A stretch of 64,000 bases of DNA from Ascidiimonas aurantiaca (GTDB lineage: Bacteria; Bacteroidota; Bacteroidia; Flavobacteriales; Flavobacteriaceae), in NCBI RefSeq assembly GCF_037646345.1, contig NZ_JBBEWR010000011.1, positions 62,001 through 126,000 on the forward strand, read 5' to 3'. A model generated the notes under the pieces. That model was not told the DNA's origin, did not search any database, and worked only from the letters and a program-made list of their open reading frames with translations. Each line of letters opens with the position of its first letter. The stretch's first letter is position 1. Of the stretch, positions 16,997 through 26,079 are shown one piece after another. The position numbers and the translations under genes are program-made.

Positions 16997-18430
16997 ATGA
17001 AAATATTACTTACAGGTGCTAACGGTTACATAGGTATGCGTTTACTCCCCAAACTACTGGAAGAGGGACATGAAGTGGTTTGCGCCGTGAGAAATGAAGA
17101 GCGTTTTTCCATATCTCAGGAAATTAGAGATCGTGTTGACATTATTGAGATCGATTTTTTAAAACCTCCTGATCATGAGCGTATGCCGCGCCAGCTTGAT
17201 GCTGCCTACTTTCTTATTCATTCAATGAGTGCTTCTACACGTTATTTTGACGAGATGGAAGCAGAGGCCGCTATGAATTTTAATGAATATATGAAAGAAA
17301 CTACCGTTAAGCAGGTAGTGTATTTAAGTGGCATTGTAAGTGACAAAACGCTATCTAAGCATCTGGCATCGCGAAAAAATGTAGAAAACCTGTTATATCA
17401 GGGAGATTTCAATCTTACTGTATTGCGAGCAGGCATAATAGTAGGTTCAGGCAGTGCTTCTTTTGAGATTATAAGAGATCTGGGCGAAAAACTTCCGATA
17501 ATGATCACTCCTAAATGGGTTCTTACCAAAACCCAGCCTATCGCCATAAGAGATGTAATCACTTTCCTAACGGGTGTACTGGGCAGAGAAGATTGTTATA
17601 ATGCTTCTTTTGACATCGCCGGACCAGATATCTTAACCTATAAGCAACTGTTACAGCAGTATGCTGAAGAAAGGGACTTTCGTAACTGGATCTTTACCAT
17701 ACCTATTATGAGTCCCAAACTTTCTTCTTACTGGTTGTATTTTGTTACTTCAACTTCTTATAAACTAGCTGTAAACCTTGTAGATAGTATGAAGATTGAG
17801 ATAATTGCTAAAGATAACAAACTTCAAGAAATGCTTAAGGTAAAAACTCTTACCTATCGTGAAGCCATAGCTATGGCTTTTGCCCGCATCGAGCAAAATA
17901 TGGTCATAAGCAGTTGGAAAGACAGTATGGCCAGTGGTCGTTTTAAAGAAGATCTTAGCCCTTATATTCAGGTGCCTAAATACGGCTGTCTCAAAGATCA
18001 AAAGTCTTTAAAAATACAATATCCTGAAAAAGTATTGGATAATATATGGAGTATTGGCGGAGAAAGAGGCTGGTATTATGGGAACGTGTTATGGCGCATT
18101 CGCGGTTTCTTGGATAAACTGGTGGGCGGAGTAGGCCTGAGAAGAGGCAGAACCCATCCTGATAAAATATTTGCCGGAGATGCTCTCGATTTTTGGAGGG
18201 TGCTTCTCGCAGATAAAAAACAACGCCGTTTATTATTGTTCGCTGAAATGAGACTTCCCGGAGAAGCCTGGTTAGAATTTAAGATCGATAACGAAAATGT
18301 ATTGCACCAAACCGCTACTTTTCGCCCCAGAGGACTTGCCGGAAGATTGTACTGGTATGCTATGGTGCCTTTTCATTACTTCATATTTGCGGGTATGCTT
18401 AAAAACATTGCGCGAACCCAAACCAATTAA
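16997..18430 (+). CDS. SDR-family NAD(P)-binding protein with C-terminal DUF2867 domain
   Basis: A 477-residue two-domain protein. Residues 1 to about 295 form an atypical (NmrA/complex I-like) short-chain dehydrogenase domain: nucleotide-binding TGANGYIG near the start, then LIHSMSAS and VVYLSGIVSD. Residues about 330-477 form DUF2867 (WSIGGERGWYYGNVLWRIRG... and LPGEAWLEFKID), a domain related to START/polyketide-cyclase-like folds. The catalytic Tyr-x3-Lys of classical SDRs is not obvious, so the protein may bind cofactor without being a standard dehydrogenase. Substrate unknown. Neighbours are a hypothetical gene and a CpeT-like lipoprotein. Confidence 0.85.
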   Translation: MKILLTGANGYIGMRLLPKLLEEGHEVVCAVRNEERFSISQEIRDRVDIIEIDFLKPPDHERMPRQLDAAYFLIHSMSASTRYFDEMEAEAAMNFNEYMKETTVKQVVYLSGIVSDKTLSKHLASRKNVENLLYQGDFNLTVLRAGIIVGSGSASFEIIRDLGEKLPIMITPKWVLTKTQPIAIRDVITFLTGVLGREDCYNASFDIAGPDILTYKQLLQQYAEERDFRNWIFTIPIMSPKLSSYWLYFVTSTSYKLAVNLVDSMKIEIIAKDNKLQEMLKVKTLTYREAIAMAFARIEQNMVISSWKDSMASGRFKEDLSPYIQVPKYGCLKDQKSLKIQYPEKVLDNIWSIGGERGWYYGNVLWRIRGFLDKLVGGVGLRRGRTHPDKIFAGDALDFWRVLLADKKQRRLLLFAEMRLPGEAWLEFKIDNENVLHQTATFRPRGLAGRLYWYAMVPFHYFIFAGMLKNIARTQTN

Positions 18431-18514
18431 TATCAAAATCATTTTATTAGTTCCCCAAAAGCCAGAAAACACTATCCTCATTAGCATTGGCTGACTATAA
18501 AAACAACTTATTTT

Positions 18515-19177
18515 ATGAAAACTTCCATTTTTTTCCGCCTTTTTCTTCTGGCCATTATTTTAGTTTATACGGCAGCCTGTAAAAAAAACAAAGATCAGGC
18601 AGCCCGTGAGCACAAGGTTACTCAAAACCTGAATGCTCTTTTTAAAATGATGACGGGATCTTTTAATTCTGCTGCACAGGCTGAATCTGATTCTGCTTAT
18701 TATAATATCTCTCTACATATGTATCCTATTTGGAAAGATCGCGGGAACTGGTTGTACGTAGAGCAGGCATTGAACACTATGCAAAACAAACCATATCGTC
18801 AGCGTATCTATTATGTAACAAGTGTAAACGACAGTGTTTATAAAAGTCAGATATATACGTTACCCAACGATTCTTTATGGATTGGAAAATGGAAGACCCC
18901 GGAAGCATTTGGCACCCTGCATCCTGACTCTCTTCAGTTAAGGTCCGGTTGCGCCGTATATCTGAAAAAAACCGGGAGCGACATGTATTCCGGCGCCACA
19001 AAAGATCGTGACTGTCCCAGTGAGTTAAGAGGTGCCTCTTATGCTACCAGCGAGGTTACCATTACTCCTAACAAGATCGTTTCATGGGACAGAGGGTTTG
19101 ATACTAACGGCAAGCAGGTGTGGGGAGCAGAAAAAGAAGGTTATATTTTTGAAAGAATACAGCCTTCCCAAAATTAA
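18515..19177 (+). CDS. CpeT/CpcT-family lipoprotein
   Basis: A 220-residue protein with signal peptide and lipobox TAAC (near residue 22). After it, LFKMMTGSFNSAAQAESD, IWKDRGNWLYVEQAL, PYRQRIYYV and CAVYLKKTGSDMYSGAT follow the conserved order of the CpeT/CpcT (DUF1001) family. That family is known from cyanobacteria as phycobiliprotein chromophore lyases; here no phycobiliprotein gene is near and the protein is exported, so the lyase name should not be transferred. It may bind a hydrophobic ligand in a lipocalin-like barrel (inference). Confidence 0.8.
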   Translation: MKTSIFFRLFLLAIILVYTAACKKNKDQAAREHKVTQNLNALFKMMTGSFNSAAQAESDSAYYNISLHMYPIWKDRGNWLYVEQALNTMQNKPYRQRIYYVTSVNDSVYKSQIYTLPNDSLWIGKWKTPEAFGTLHPDSLQLRSGCAVYLKKTGSDMYSGATKDRDCPSELRGASYATSEVTITPNKIVSWDRGFDTNGKQVWGAEKEGYIFERIQPSQN

Positions 19178-19190
19178 ACAGGAAGGCCTT
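19162..19190. terminator. Candidate terminator between convergent genes
   Basis: Inverted repeat GCCTTCC (19162-19168) and GGAAGGC (19181-19187), overlapping the stop codon of the CpeT-like gene and followed by CTTTT. The seven-base GC-rich stem and the location between convergent genes support it; the T-run is short. Confidence 0.5.
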
Positions 19191-19208
19191 TTGCTGTATG
19201 CTATCAGA

Positions 19209-21365
19209 TTAAAGATTGTTAAGCTGATTACTTTTTTTGTCATCGCTAAGGGTCCAGAAGAAACCAACAAAAAAGAACTGATCTGCCGCAGGACGTAACG
19301 CCCTGCGATCAAAAATACCATCAGGCCCCGGTGCATTGGCATATTGATACCCATTAATGTTCCGGAAACCCAATACATTATTCACTGAAAAATAAAGTAT
19401 TTTTTGCTGATCTATTAAGTAGGCCCAATTCAGGCTGAGGTTGTGAAAACTCTTGGTTTTTTCAGATAGAAACTGGTTTGTATTAGGGTTGGTAAAAGGG
19501 CGCCCTGATGCATAAATATAGGCAAAACCTATTTGGCTCTTAAGACTTTCTACCCAATGTTTGGCAACTAGTGAAAAGTTGTGTCTGGGAGCAAAATTAG
19601 GAGTAGCATGCTCAGGAAAGTTACCCGCATTACGGCGCGTATCCAAATAGGAATAACTTACCCAGTAATCTGTATTTTTAATACTTTTATTATCCCTCCA
19701 GAAAATATCCAGCCCGCTGGCAAACCCCTCTCCGTCATTTGTAAAATTACTGTCAGGAAATGCAAATTCTGAATCAAAACGCACCAAATGATCATAGTCT
19801 TTGTAAAATGCCTCTGCTCTAAAAGTTCTTCCTTCTTTATTGTACTGATAATTAAGAAGGTAATGAGTAGCCCGGGCATCTCTGGGATCTTCATAAAACT
19901 TTAGGATATTGTTTTCAGGTGCCTGATAAAAACTTCCGTAAGCGAAGGATAATTGAGAACTACTGCCCGTTTTAAGAGCTAATGATACTCTTGGACTCCA
20001 TGTAAACTCCTGAGAAATTCCGGAGTATTCAGTTCTTATTCCTGTTTTTGCTGCCAGATTCTTCGAAAGAAAAATATCTGCCTCTACAAAAGCACCGGTT
20101 ATAGGGTTTTGAAAATCTGATAATAAACTGCTATCACTTCCATTAGCCCTGAATTTTTCATCAAAATCAGTTATAAATTGCTCAACGCCCGTAACAATGG
20201 TAAAATAGCTGCTAAACGATTTTTTTAAAGCTGCTTTTAGATGAACTGAATGCTCATTTTGTTGTATGCGATCTCCAATTACATTGAAGTTAGTAGCTCC
20301 AAAAGTATAGCTTGCACCTGTTTTAAAGATCCAATCGTTGCCTAAAACACCCTTATAAGACCCATTGAAATAAAGATTACGGTTCCTGATTTGAAAATTA
20401 ACCAGATCATCAAAATTAATATCCTCCTGATCCACGTCAAAATGTGTATAATCAAAAGCGGTATATAGTTTTAAGAGCCCTTTTTTGGTTTTATGTCTGA
20501 AAACCGCTTCCCCTGCGGCAGTTTCAAAAGGCTTGCGCCAGGTATTACGATCTGTAATTACTTCAAGATAAGGAGCAAGATTAATATAGGAAGCGTTAAC
20601 ACTCAATGATCCTTTTTCCCATTTTTGAGTATTTCCCAGAGTTGCCCCTACAGACATTAAGCCTATATCTGTTTTTTCCTGATCGGGTTCATTAATAGTA
20701 TTAAGAAGTAAAACACTGGAAAGTGCCTGTCCGTATTCTGCCGAGTACCCTCCTGTGGAAAACGTGATCCCATCAAACAAAAAAGGAGAATACCTACCTC
20801 TTGTGGGTATATTATTGGTAGTGGGGGTAAAAGGGGTAAAAACCCGTATCCCATCAATAAATATTTGAGTTTCTCCTGCATCACCTCCTCTAACAAAGAG
20901 GCGGCCGTCTTCTGCCACGTTAGTTGTTCCCGGTAATGTTTGCAAGGCTCCTACAAAATCTCCCAGCGCACTGGCCGTGGTTACTACATCCAGAGGTGTT
21001 AGAACCGATACCTTAGAATTATCGCCGGCTTTAAATGTACCGGCTGTTAAGGTTACACCAGTCAAAGAGTTGACTTCCTCACGCAACTTGATAGTCATCT
21101 CCTGAAAAGAAGAAACCTCCCCTGTTTTTTTATAATTCTCAAATGAGAGAAAAGAAACTACAAGAGTTTGCTGTCCCGTTTCTGAGGTTGAAAAAGAGAA
21201 CCGCCCATCGGCATCGGTAGAAGCACCATCATACGTACCTTCCAGATATACATTTGCGCCTGTAATAGTCATGCCTTTCATATTGGTTACCTTACCGGTA
21301 ATGGTAGTTTGAGCGTACAAACAAAGTGTTGAAAAAAGGCTAATTGCACAAATAATGGTTTTCAT
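19209..21365 (-). CDS. TonB-dependent receptor with carboxypeptidase-like N-terminal domain
   Basis: An outer-membrane receptor of 718 residues from the ATG at 21365, where the signal peptide MKTIICAISLFSTLCLYAQ begins. Next is a carboxypeptidase-like regulatory domain at about 20-95 (TGKVTNMKGMTITGANVYLEG), then the plug (TLPGTTNVAEDGRLFVRGGDAGETQIFIDG) and the barrel. The C-terminal part keeps the FSVNNVLGFRN pattern of this group and ends near LSDDKKSNQLNNL, with the aromatic FFFVGFFWTL strand just before it. No STN domain, no SusD partner and no sigma genes lie beside it. Substrate unknown. Confidence 0.92.
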   Translation of the reverse strand: MKTIICAISLFSTLCLYAQTTITGKVTNMKGMTITGANVYLEGTYDGASTDADGRFSFSTSETGQQTLVVSFLSFENYKKTGEVSSFQEMTIKLREEVNSLTGVTLTAGTFKAGDNSKVSVLTPLDVVTTASALGDFVGALQTLPGTTNVAEDGRLFVRGGDAGETQIFIDGIRVFTPFTPTTNNIPTRGRYSPFLFDGITFSTGGYSAEYGQALSSVLLLNTINEPDQEKTDIGLMSVGATLGNTQKWEKGSLSVNASYINLAPYLEVITDRNTWRKPFETAAGEAVFRHKTKKGLLKLYTAFDYTHFDVDQEDINFDDLVNFQIRNRNLYFNGSYKGVLGNDWIFKTGASYTFGATNFNVIGDRIQQNEHSVHLKAALKKSFSSYFTIVTGVEQFITDFDEKFRANGSDSSLLSDFQNPITGAFVEADIFLSKNLAAKTGIRTEYSGISQEFTWSPRVSLALKTGSSSQLSFAYGSFYQAPENNILKFYEDPRDARATHYLLNYQYNKEGRTFRAEAFYKDYDHLVRFDSEFAFPDSNFTNDGEGFASGLDIFWRDNKSIKNTDYWVSYSYLDTRRNAGNFPEHATPNFAPRHNFSLVAKHWVESLKSQIGFAYIYASGRPFTNPNTNQFLSEKTKSFHNLSLNWAYLIDQQKILYFSVNNVLGFRNINGYQYANAPGPDGIFDRRALRPAADQFFFVGFFWTLSDDKKSNQLNNL

Positions 21366-21458
21366 TTTTAGATCATTTAGTGACACAAAATTGTTGCGCT
21401 CTGTAAGGAATCCCTAAAAAAAAGAACCAGACTGTTAGAATCTCAGGATGAATTGTTC

Positions 21459-21470
21459 ACCCATATGGGT
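21459..21470. promoter_or_regulatory. Perfect 12-base palindrome in a divergent promoter region
   Basis: ACCCATATGGGT, between the TonB receptor (minus) and the aminotransferase (plus). The form would suit a dimeric regulator. It is only one copy and has no other support. Confidence 0.3.
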
Positions 21471-21528
21471 AATGGGAGATCATACCCCCTTAGAAGTTTT
21501 GCAGGGTAACCTTTCCTTAAAAAACAGC

Positions 21529-21556
21529 ATAAAACCCGGCTCATACCGGGTTTTAT
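21529..21556. terminator. Terminator-like hairpin 50 bases before the aminotransferase start
   Basis: Perfect inverted repeat ATAAAACCCGG (21529-21539) and CCGGGTTTTAT (21546-21556) with a 6-base loop. On the minus strand it is followed after a few bases by TTTTTT. As it lies between divergent genes it ends neither; it could be a leader attenuator for the aminotransferase or the end of a small unannotated transcript. Confidence 0.5.
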
Positions 21557-21606
21557 ACAGCTAATTATTAGTATATTAGAAAAATAAATGCTAACCCACA
21601 GAACTT

Positions 21607-22731
21607 ATGAATATAAGCAGAAGAGAATGGCTAAAGAGTACTTCTTTAACGGGAGGCCTTGCACTGGTTTCCGGGTTAACCACTTTACAAACTTTAACTG
21701 CTGCAGAACGTTACAGCTATAACCCCAGAGTTTCTGGCGATCCTATTAGACTGAATTCTAATGAAAACCCTTACGGACCCTCTCTAAGAGTACAAAAAGC
21801 AATTACAGAAGCTTTTAGAACCGGATGTAGATATCCATACGCATATGCAGATACGTTGGCCTCGATCCTGGCAGAGAAAGAAGGTGTTTCGAGAGAAAGT
21901 ATTATAATTACCGGGGGCTCTACCGAAGGGCTCAAAGCCTCAGGAATAACTTTTGCGGCAAACGGGGGTGAGATCATTGCTGCACAACCTACTTTTCTGG
22001 CCATGATGAGTTATGCAAAAACGTGGGGCGCTAAGGTTAATTGGGTGCCGGTTACTGAAAATATGGCGTATGATCTGGATACTATTGAAAGCCGGATCTC
22101 CTCAAAAACTAAAATGATATTCTTGTGTAACCCCAATAACCCTACAACCACTATTGTACCTGCCAAAAAGCTTATGGATTTTTGTACCACTGCCTCCCGT
22201 AAAGCACTAGTTTTTAGTGATGAAGCCTATTATGATTTTATTGAAGAACCCAACTACCCTTCTATGGTCGCTTTAGTAAAAAAAGACCAGAACGTGGTAG
22301 TTTCGAGAACATTTTCCAAAGTATATGGCCTTGCGGGCTTACGAATTGGATATCTTATTGCCCGGCCGGATCTGGCCCGAAAAATCAGGGCCAATGTTAT
22401 GGCTTTCTCAAATGTATTGGCTATTCATGCCGCCAAAGAAGCGCTTCTGGACAATGATTTTTACAGCTTTAGCCTTAATAAGAATAAAGAGGCCAAACAG
22501 TTTATTTACAACACATTAGACAAACTATCTTTACGTTATGTACCCTCTTCCACCAACTTTGTCTTTTTTAGAAGCGGTATTGAAATACGTACGTTGGAAC
22601 GACTGATGCTCGAAAAGGGTATTCGTATTGGCAGACCTTTTCCTCCGTTTTATGACTGGTGCCGTATAAGTACCGGTACACCCGAAGAGGTTCAGTTATT
22701 CTGTAACAGTTTACAGGAAATTATAGGGTAA
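21607..22731 (+). CDS. Pyridoxal-phosphate aminotransferase (HisC-like) with a Tat signal
   Basis: A 374-residue fold-type I aminotransferase. The N-terminus MNISRREWLKSTSLTGG plus a hydrophobic stretch is a twin-arginine signal (SRREWLK fits SRRxFLK), so export of the folded, cofactor-loaded enzyme is predicted. The main domain resembles histidinol-phosphate aminotransferase: LNSNENPYGPS, ITGGSTEGL, LCNPNNPT, SDEAYYDF, and SRTFSKVYGLAGLRIGY, with the PLP lysine in TFSK. A Tat-exported aminotransferase should not be the biosynthetic HisC; the substrate is unknown. tatC lies 3.3 kb downstream. It stands alone, divergent from a TonB receptor. Confidence 0.9.
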   Translation: MNISRREWLKSTSLTGGLALVSGLTTLQTLTAAERYSYNPRVSGDPIRLNSNENPYGPSLRVQKAITEAFRTGCRYPYAYADTLASILAEKEGVSRESIIITGGSTEGLKASGITFAANGGEIIAAQPTFLAMMSYAKTWGAKVNWVPVTENMAYDLDTIESRISSKTKMIFLCNPNNPTTTIVPAKKLMDFCTTASRKALVFSDEAYYDFIEEPNYPSMVALVKKDQNVVVSRTFSKVYGLAGLRIGYLIARPDLARKIRANVMAFSNVLAIHAAKEALLDNDFYSFSLNKNKEAKQFIYNTLDKLSLRYVPSSTNFVFFRSGIEIRTLERLMLEKGIRIGRPFPPFYDWCRISTGTPEEVQLFCNSLQEIIG

Positions 22732-22827
22732 CCGGAAAATACACTCTTTTTTTTCCTGTAGAAAGTCATTCCTTTTTTTATAGATAAAAAAGATAACTAT
22801 TTGCGGTGTAAACAGTATATGGCTGCG

Positions 22828-25029
22828 CTAGTTAGCGACTTCACTTATAAACTTAATACGATATAGACGAAGTTCTTCATCCTCATAATCTCCTTCAAAC
22901 TCTTCGGAAGCCAGGGATATTTTATCGTTTTCTGCTTCCAGAAAATATTCATGTATTTCCTCCTGTTGGTCCTCATCGAGAATATCATCTATCCAATAGT
23001 CTATATTTAGCTTGGTGCCGCTATATACTATTTGTTCCATTTCCTTGATAAAGCCATTCATATCTAAACCCTTGGCTGCGGCAATATCATCTAATGGTAG
23101 TTTACGGTCCACACTTTGAATAATGAAGAGTTTAAGCGCAGAATTACTTCCTGTGGAGCGAACTACCAGATCGTCAGGACGCACAATGTCATTATCTTTT
23201 ACATATTTTTCAATAAGCGCCACAAAAGGTTTTCCGTATTTACGGGCTTTGCCTTCACCCACCCCATAAACGTTATTAAGTTCTTCCAGGTTTACGGGAT
23301 ATTTAAGTGCCATGTCTTCCAGCGAAGGGTCCTGAAAAACTACAAAAGGAGGTACTTTTAATTTCTTTGCTTCTGATTTACGAAGGTCTTTCAGCATTTT
23401 AAGAAGATTTTGGTCTCCGGAAATCCCTGCTGCTTTACCCGGAGTAACAATATTGTCATCTTCAGTCTCTTCATAAATATGATCTTCGGTCATCATAAAA
23501 GAATGTGGTGCTTCCAGAAAATTTTTTCCTTTTTCCGTAAGAAAGAGCACTCCGTATGTTTCGATCTCTTTACGCAGAAATCCTGCTACCAGCGTCTGCC
23601 TTATAAGGGCCATCCAGTGTTTTGCATCTTTATCTTTCCCAATACCAAAGAAAGGACGTTCGTCCGTTTTATGGGATTTAATAAGTGCATTTACCGTACC
23701 CACCAGAGTATTGACGATTTCTTTAGATTTAAACTTTTGGTGTGTATCTCTAACTATGGTAAGCAATTTTACCACATCTTCCTGAGCTTCTTTCTTTTTC
23801 TTAGGATTACGGATATTATCATCCATATCGGCTCCTTCCCCATTAACTTCATCAAATTCTTCTCCAAAATAATGCAGGATAAATTTCCTTCTGGACATAG
23901 AGGTCTCTGCATAAGCTACCATTTCCTGAAGAAGCGCATGACCTATTTCCTGTTCAGCCACAGGTTTGCCTGACATGAATTTTTCCAATTTTTCTATATC
24001 CTTATACGCATAAAAAGCAAGGCAATGGCCTTCTCCTCCATCTCTTCCTGCACGACCGGTTTCCTGATAATAACTTTCTATACTTTTGGGAATATCATGA
24101 TGAATTACAAAACGTACATCCGGTTTATCGATACCCATTCCAAAAGCAATGGTGGCCACAACGATATCAACATCTTCCATAAGGAACATATCCTGGTGCT
24201 TTGAACGCGTTTTTGCATCCAACCCTGCATGATAGGGTACGGCAGATATACCATTTACCTGTAAAACCTGCGCAAGTTCTTCAACCCGTTTTCTGCTAAG
24301 GCAATACACAATACCTGATTTTCCCGAATTCTGTTTAACAAATCGGATAATATCTGCATCTACATTCTTGGTCTTAGGCCTTACTTCATAGTACAAATTC
24401 GGTCTGTTAAAAGAAGCCTTAAAAGTGTTGGCACTGGTAATACCCAGGTTTTTAAGTATATCATCCTGAACTTTGGGAGTAGCTGTAGCCGTTAAGGCTA
24501 TTACCGGTATGTGATCGCCCAGCCTTTTAATGATCGTTCGTAAATTACGGTATTCGGGCCTGAAATCATGCCCCCATTCTGATATACAATGTGCCTCATC
24601 AATAGCTACGAAAGATATACAGGATGATTTCAGAAAATCTATATATTCGTCTTTGGTAAGTGATTCCGGAGCCACATATAAAAGTTTAGTGACACCGTTG
24701 CGAATATCACTCATTACCTGCCTTATCTCATTTTTGGTAAGCGACGAATTGAGTACATGTGCTATACCGTTCTCTGAAGATATACCTCTTATAGCATCTA
24801 CCTGATTTTTCATTAAGGCTATGAGAGGTGAAACTACTATGGCCGTACCCTCTTTTACAAGAGCTGGTAACTGATAACAAAGGGACTTACCTCCTCCGGT
24901 TGGCATGATTACAAATGTATTATGACCATCTGTAATGCTCTCAATAACTTTTTCTTGTAATCCTTTGAACTTATTAAAACCGAAATATTTTTTTAGTGAT
25001 GCGTGTAAATCGATTTCCGCTAATCCCAT
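22828..25029 (-). CDS. recQ: ATP-dependent DNA helicase RecQ
   Basis: A 733-residue superfamily 2 helicase for recombination and repair. Motif 0/I is FKGLQEKVIESI...MPTGGGKSLCYQLPAL, motif II is AIDEAHCISEWGHDFRPEY, motif III is ALTATATPKVQ, and motif VI is YQETGRAGRDG. The RecQ C-terminal zinc/winged-helix region follows (about residues 340-520). The HRDC domain at about 525-605 is seen as PPFVVFQDPSLEDMALKYPVNLEELNNVYGVGEGKARKYG. The tail of about 120 residues is as in other Bacteroidota RecQ. Divergent from kdsD, with 84 bases between. Confidence 0.96.
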   Translation of the reverse strand: MGLAEIDLHASLKKYFGFNKFKGLQEKVIESITDGHNTFVIMPTGGGKSLCYQLPALVKEGTAIVVSPLIALMKNQVDAIRGISSENGIAHVLNSSLTKNEIRQVMSDIRNGVTKLLYVAPESLTKDEYIDFLKSSCISFVAIDEAHCISEWGHDFRPEYRNLRTIIKRLGDHIPVIALTATATPKVQDDILKNLGITSANTFKASFNRPNLYYEVRPKTKNVDADIIRFVKQNSGKSGIVYCLSRKRVEELAQVLQVNGISAVPYHAGLDAKTRSKHQDMFLMEDVDIVVATIAFGMGIDKPDVRFVIHHDIPKSIESYYQETGRAGRDGGEGHCLAFYAYKDIEKLEKFMSGKPVAEQEIGHALLQEMVAYAETSMSRRKFILHYFGEEFDEVNGEGADMDDNIRNPKKKKEAQEDVVKLLTIVRDTHQKFKSKEIVNTLVGTVNALIKSHKTDERPFFGIGKDKDAKHWMALIRQTLVAGFLRKEIETYGVLFLTEKGKNFLEAPHSFMMTEDHIYEETEDDNIVTPGKAAGISGDQNLLKMLKDLRKSEAKKLKVPPFVVFQDPSLEDMALKYPVNLEELNNVYGVGEGKARKYGKPFVALIEKYVKDNDIVRPDDLVVRSTGSNSALKLFIIQSVDRKLPLDDIAAAKGLDMNGFIKEMEQIVYSGTKLNIDYWIDDILDEDQQEEIHEYFLEAENDKISLASEEFEGDYEDEELRLYRIKFISEVAN

Positions 25030-25113
25030 CCTGTCTTTTTACTATTTTACATACATTTGTACTACTAAAGATAAAACATTCTTTAATTTTACAAAAACAA
25101 AAAACCGAAAATT

Positions 25114-26079
25114 TTGGGCCTTGAAAACTCCATCATTTCCGTTGCAAAAAAGGTTGTGGAAACGGAAGCGAACGCTATAAAAAATCTGATCTCTTATATT
25201 GATAGTGAATTTTCTGATACGGTAGAACTTATCTATCGCTCACAGGGACGAGTAGTTATCACCGGAATCGGAAAAAGCGCTATTATTGCCACTAAGATTG
25301 TGGCGACCATGAACTCTACCGGAACGCCTGCTATTTTCATGCATGCAGCCGATGCTATTCATGGAGACCTGGGCACCATACAATCTAACGATGTTGTTAT
25401 TTGTATTTCAAAAAGCGGTAATACTCCCGAAATAAAAGTATTAGTACCTCTTATTAAAAGTGGTGGCAATAAACTGGTGGCCATTACTGCAAATAAAGAA
25501 TCATTTTTAGGCTTACATGCAGATCATGTACTAAATGCCTATGTAGAAAAAGAAGCCTGCCCTAACAACCTGGCTCCTACTACCAGTACTACCGCTCAAT
25601 TGGTTGTTGGAGATGCGCTTGCTATCTGCCTTCTGGAAATGCGCGGATTTAGCAGCAAGGATTTTGCAAAATACCATCCCGGAGGGGCTTTGGGTAAAAA
25701 ACTATATCTGCGGGTGCATGACATCTCATCTGTCAATATGAAGCCCAGGGTCACACCCGAAACGCATGTAAAAGATGTAATTGTTGAAATATCTGAAAAA
25801 ATGCTAGGGGTAGCTGCCGTAACCGAAAATAATACTATTGTAGGCATTATTACAGATGGTGATGTAAGAAGAATGCTGAATAAATACAATGATATCAGTA
25901 CACTTACGGCACGTGATATCATGTCGTCCAACCCAAAACGCATCGAAGCAGATGCGATGGCGGTGGATGCTCTAGAAATGATGGAAGAAAACGGCATCTC
26001 CCAGTTACTGGTAGAAGAAAAGGGAAATTATGCCGGAGTGATCCATTTACATAACCTGATTAAAGAAGGTATTATTTGA
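25114..26079 (+). CDS. kdsD: D-arabinose-5-phosphate isomerase (KdsD/KpsF family)
   Basis: A 321-residue cytoplasmic enzyme that converts ribulose-5-phosphate to arabinose-5-phosphate, the first step to Kdo for LPS. SIS domain at about 30-190 (ITGIGKSAIIATKIVATMNSTGTPAIFMHAADAIHGDLG and SKSGNTPEIKVL); two CBS domains at about 205-320. No ATG precedes this sequence in frame; the TTG at 25114 (MGLENSIISVAKKV) fits the usual N-terminus, so it should be the start codon. The stop overlaps the tatC start (TGATG). A role in Kdo synthesis agrees with lptB two genes on. Confidence 0.93.
   Translation: MGLENSIISVAKKVVETEANAIKNLISYIDSEFSDTVELIYRSQGRVVITGIGKSAIIATKIVATMNSTGTPAIFMHAADAIHGDLGTIQSNDVVICISKSGNTPEIKVLVPLIKSGGNKLVAITANKESFLGLHADHVLNAYVEKEACPNNLAPTTSTTAQLVVGDALAICLLEMRGFSSKDFAKYHPGGALGKKLYLRVHDISSVNMKPRVTPETHVKDVIVEISEKMLGVAAVTENNTIVGIITDGDVRRMLNKYNDISTLTARDIMSSNPKRIEADAMAVDALEMMEENGISQLLVEEKGNYAGVIHLHNLIKEGII

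Noticed and set aside
21387..21606. Possible TPP-type riboswitch (CTGAGA and GGGTAATG-like strings between receptor and aminotransferase).
   Set aside because: The strings are on opposite strands or in the wrong order and spacing for a thi-box; only the hairpin and palindrome stand.
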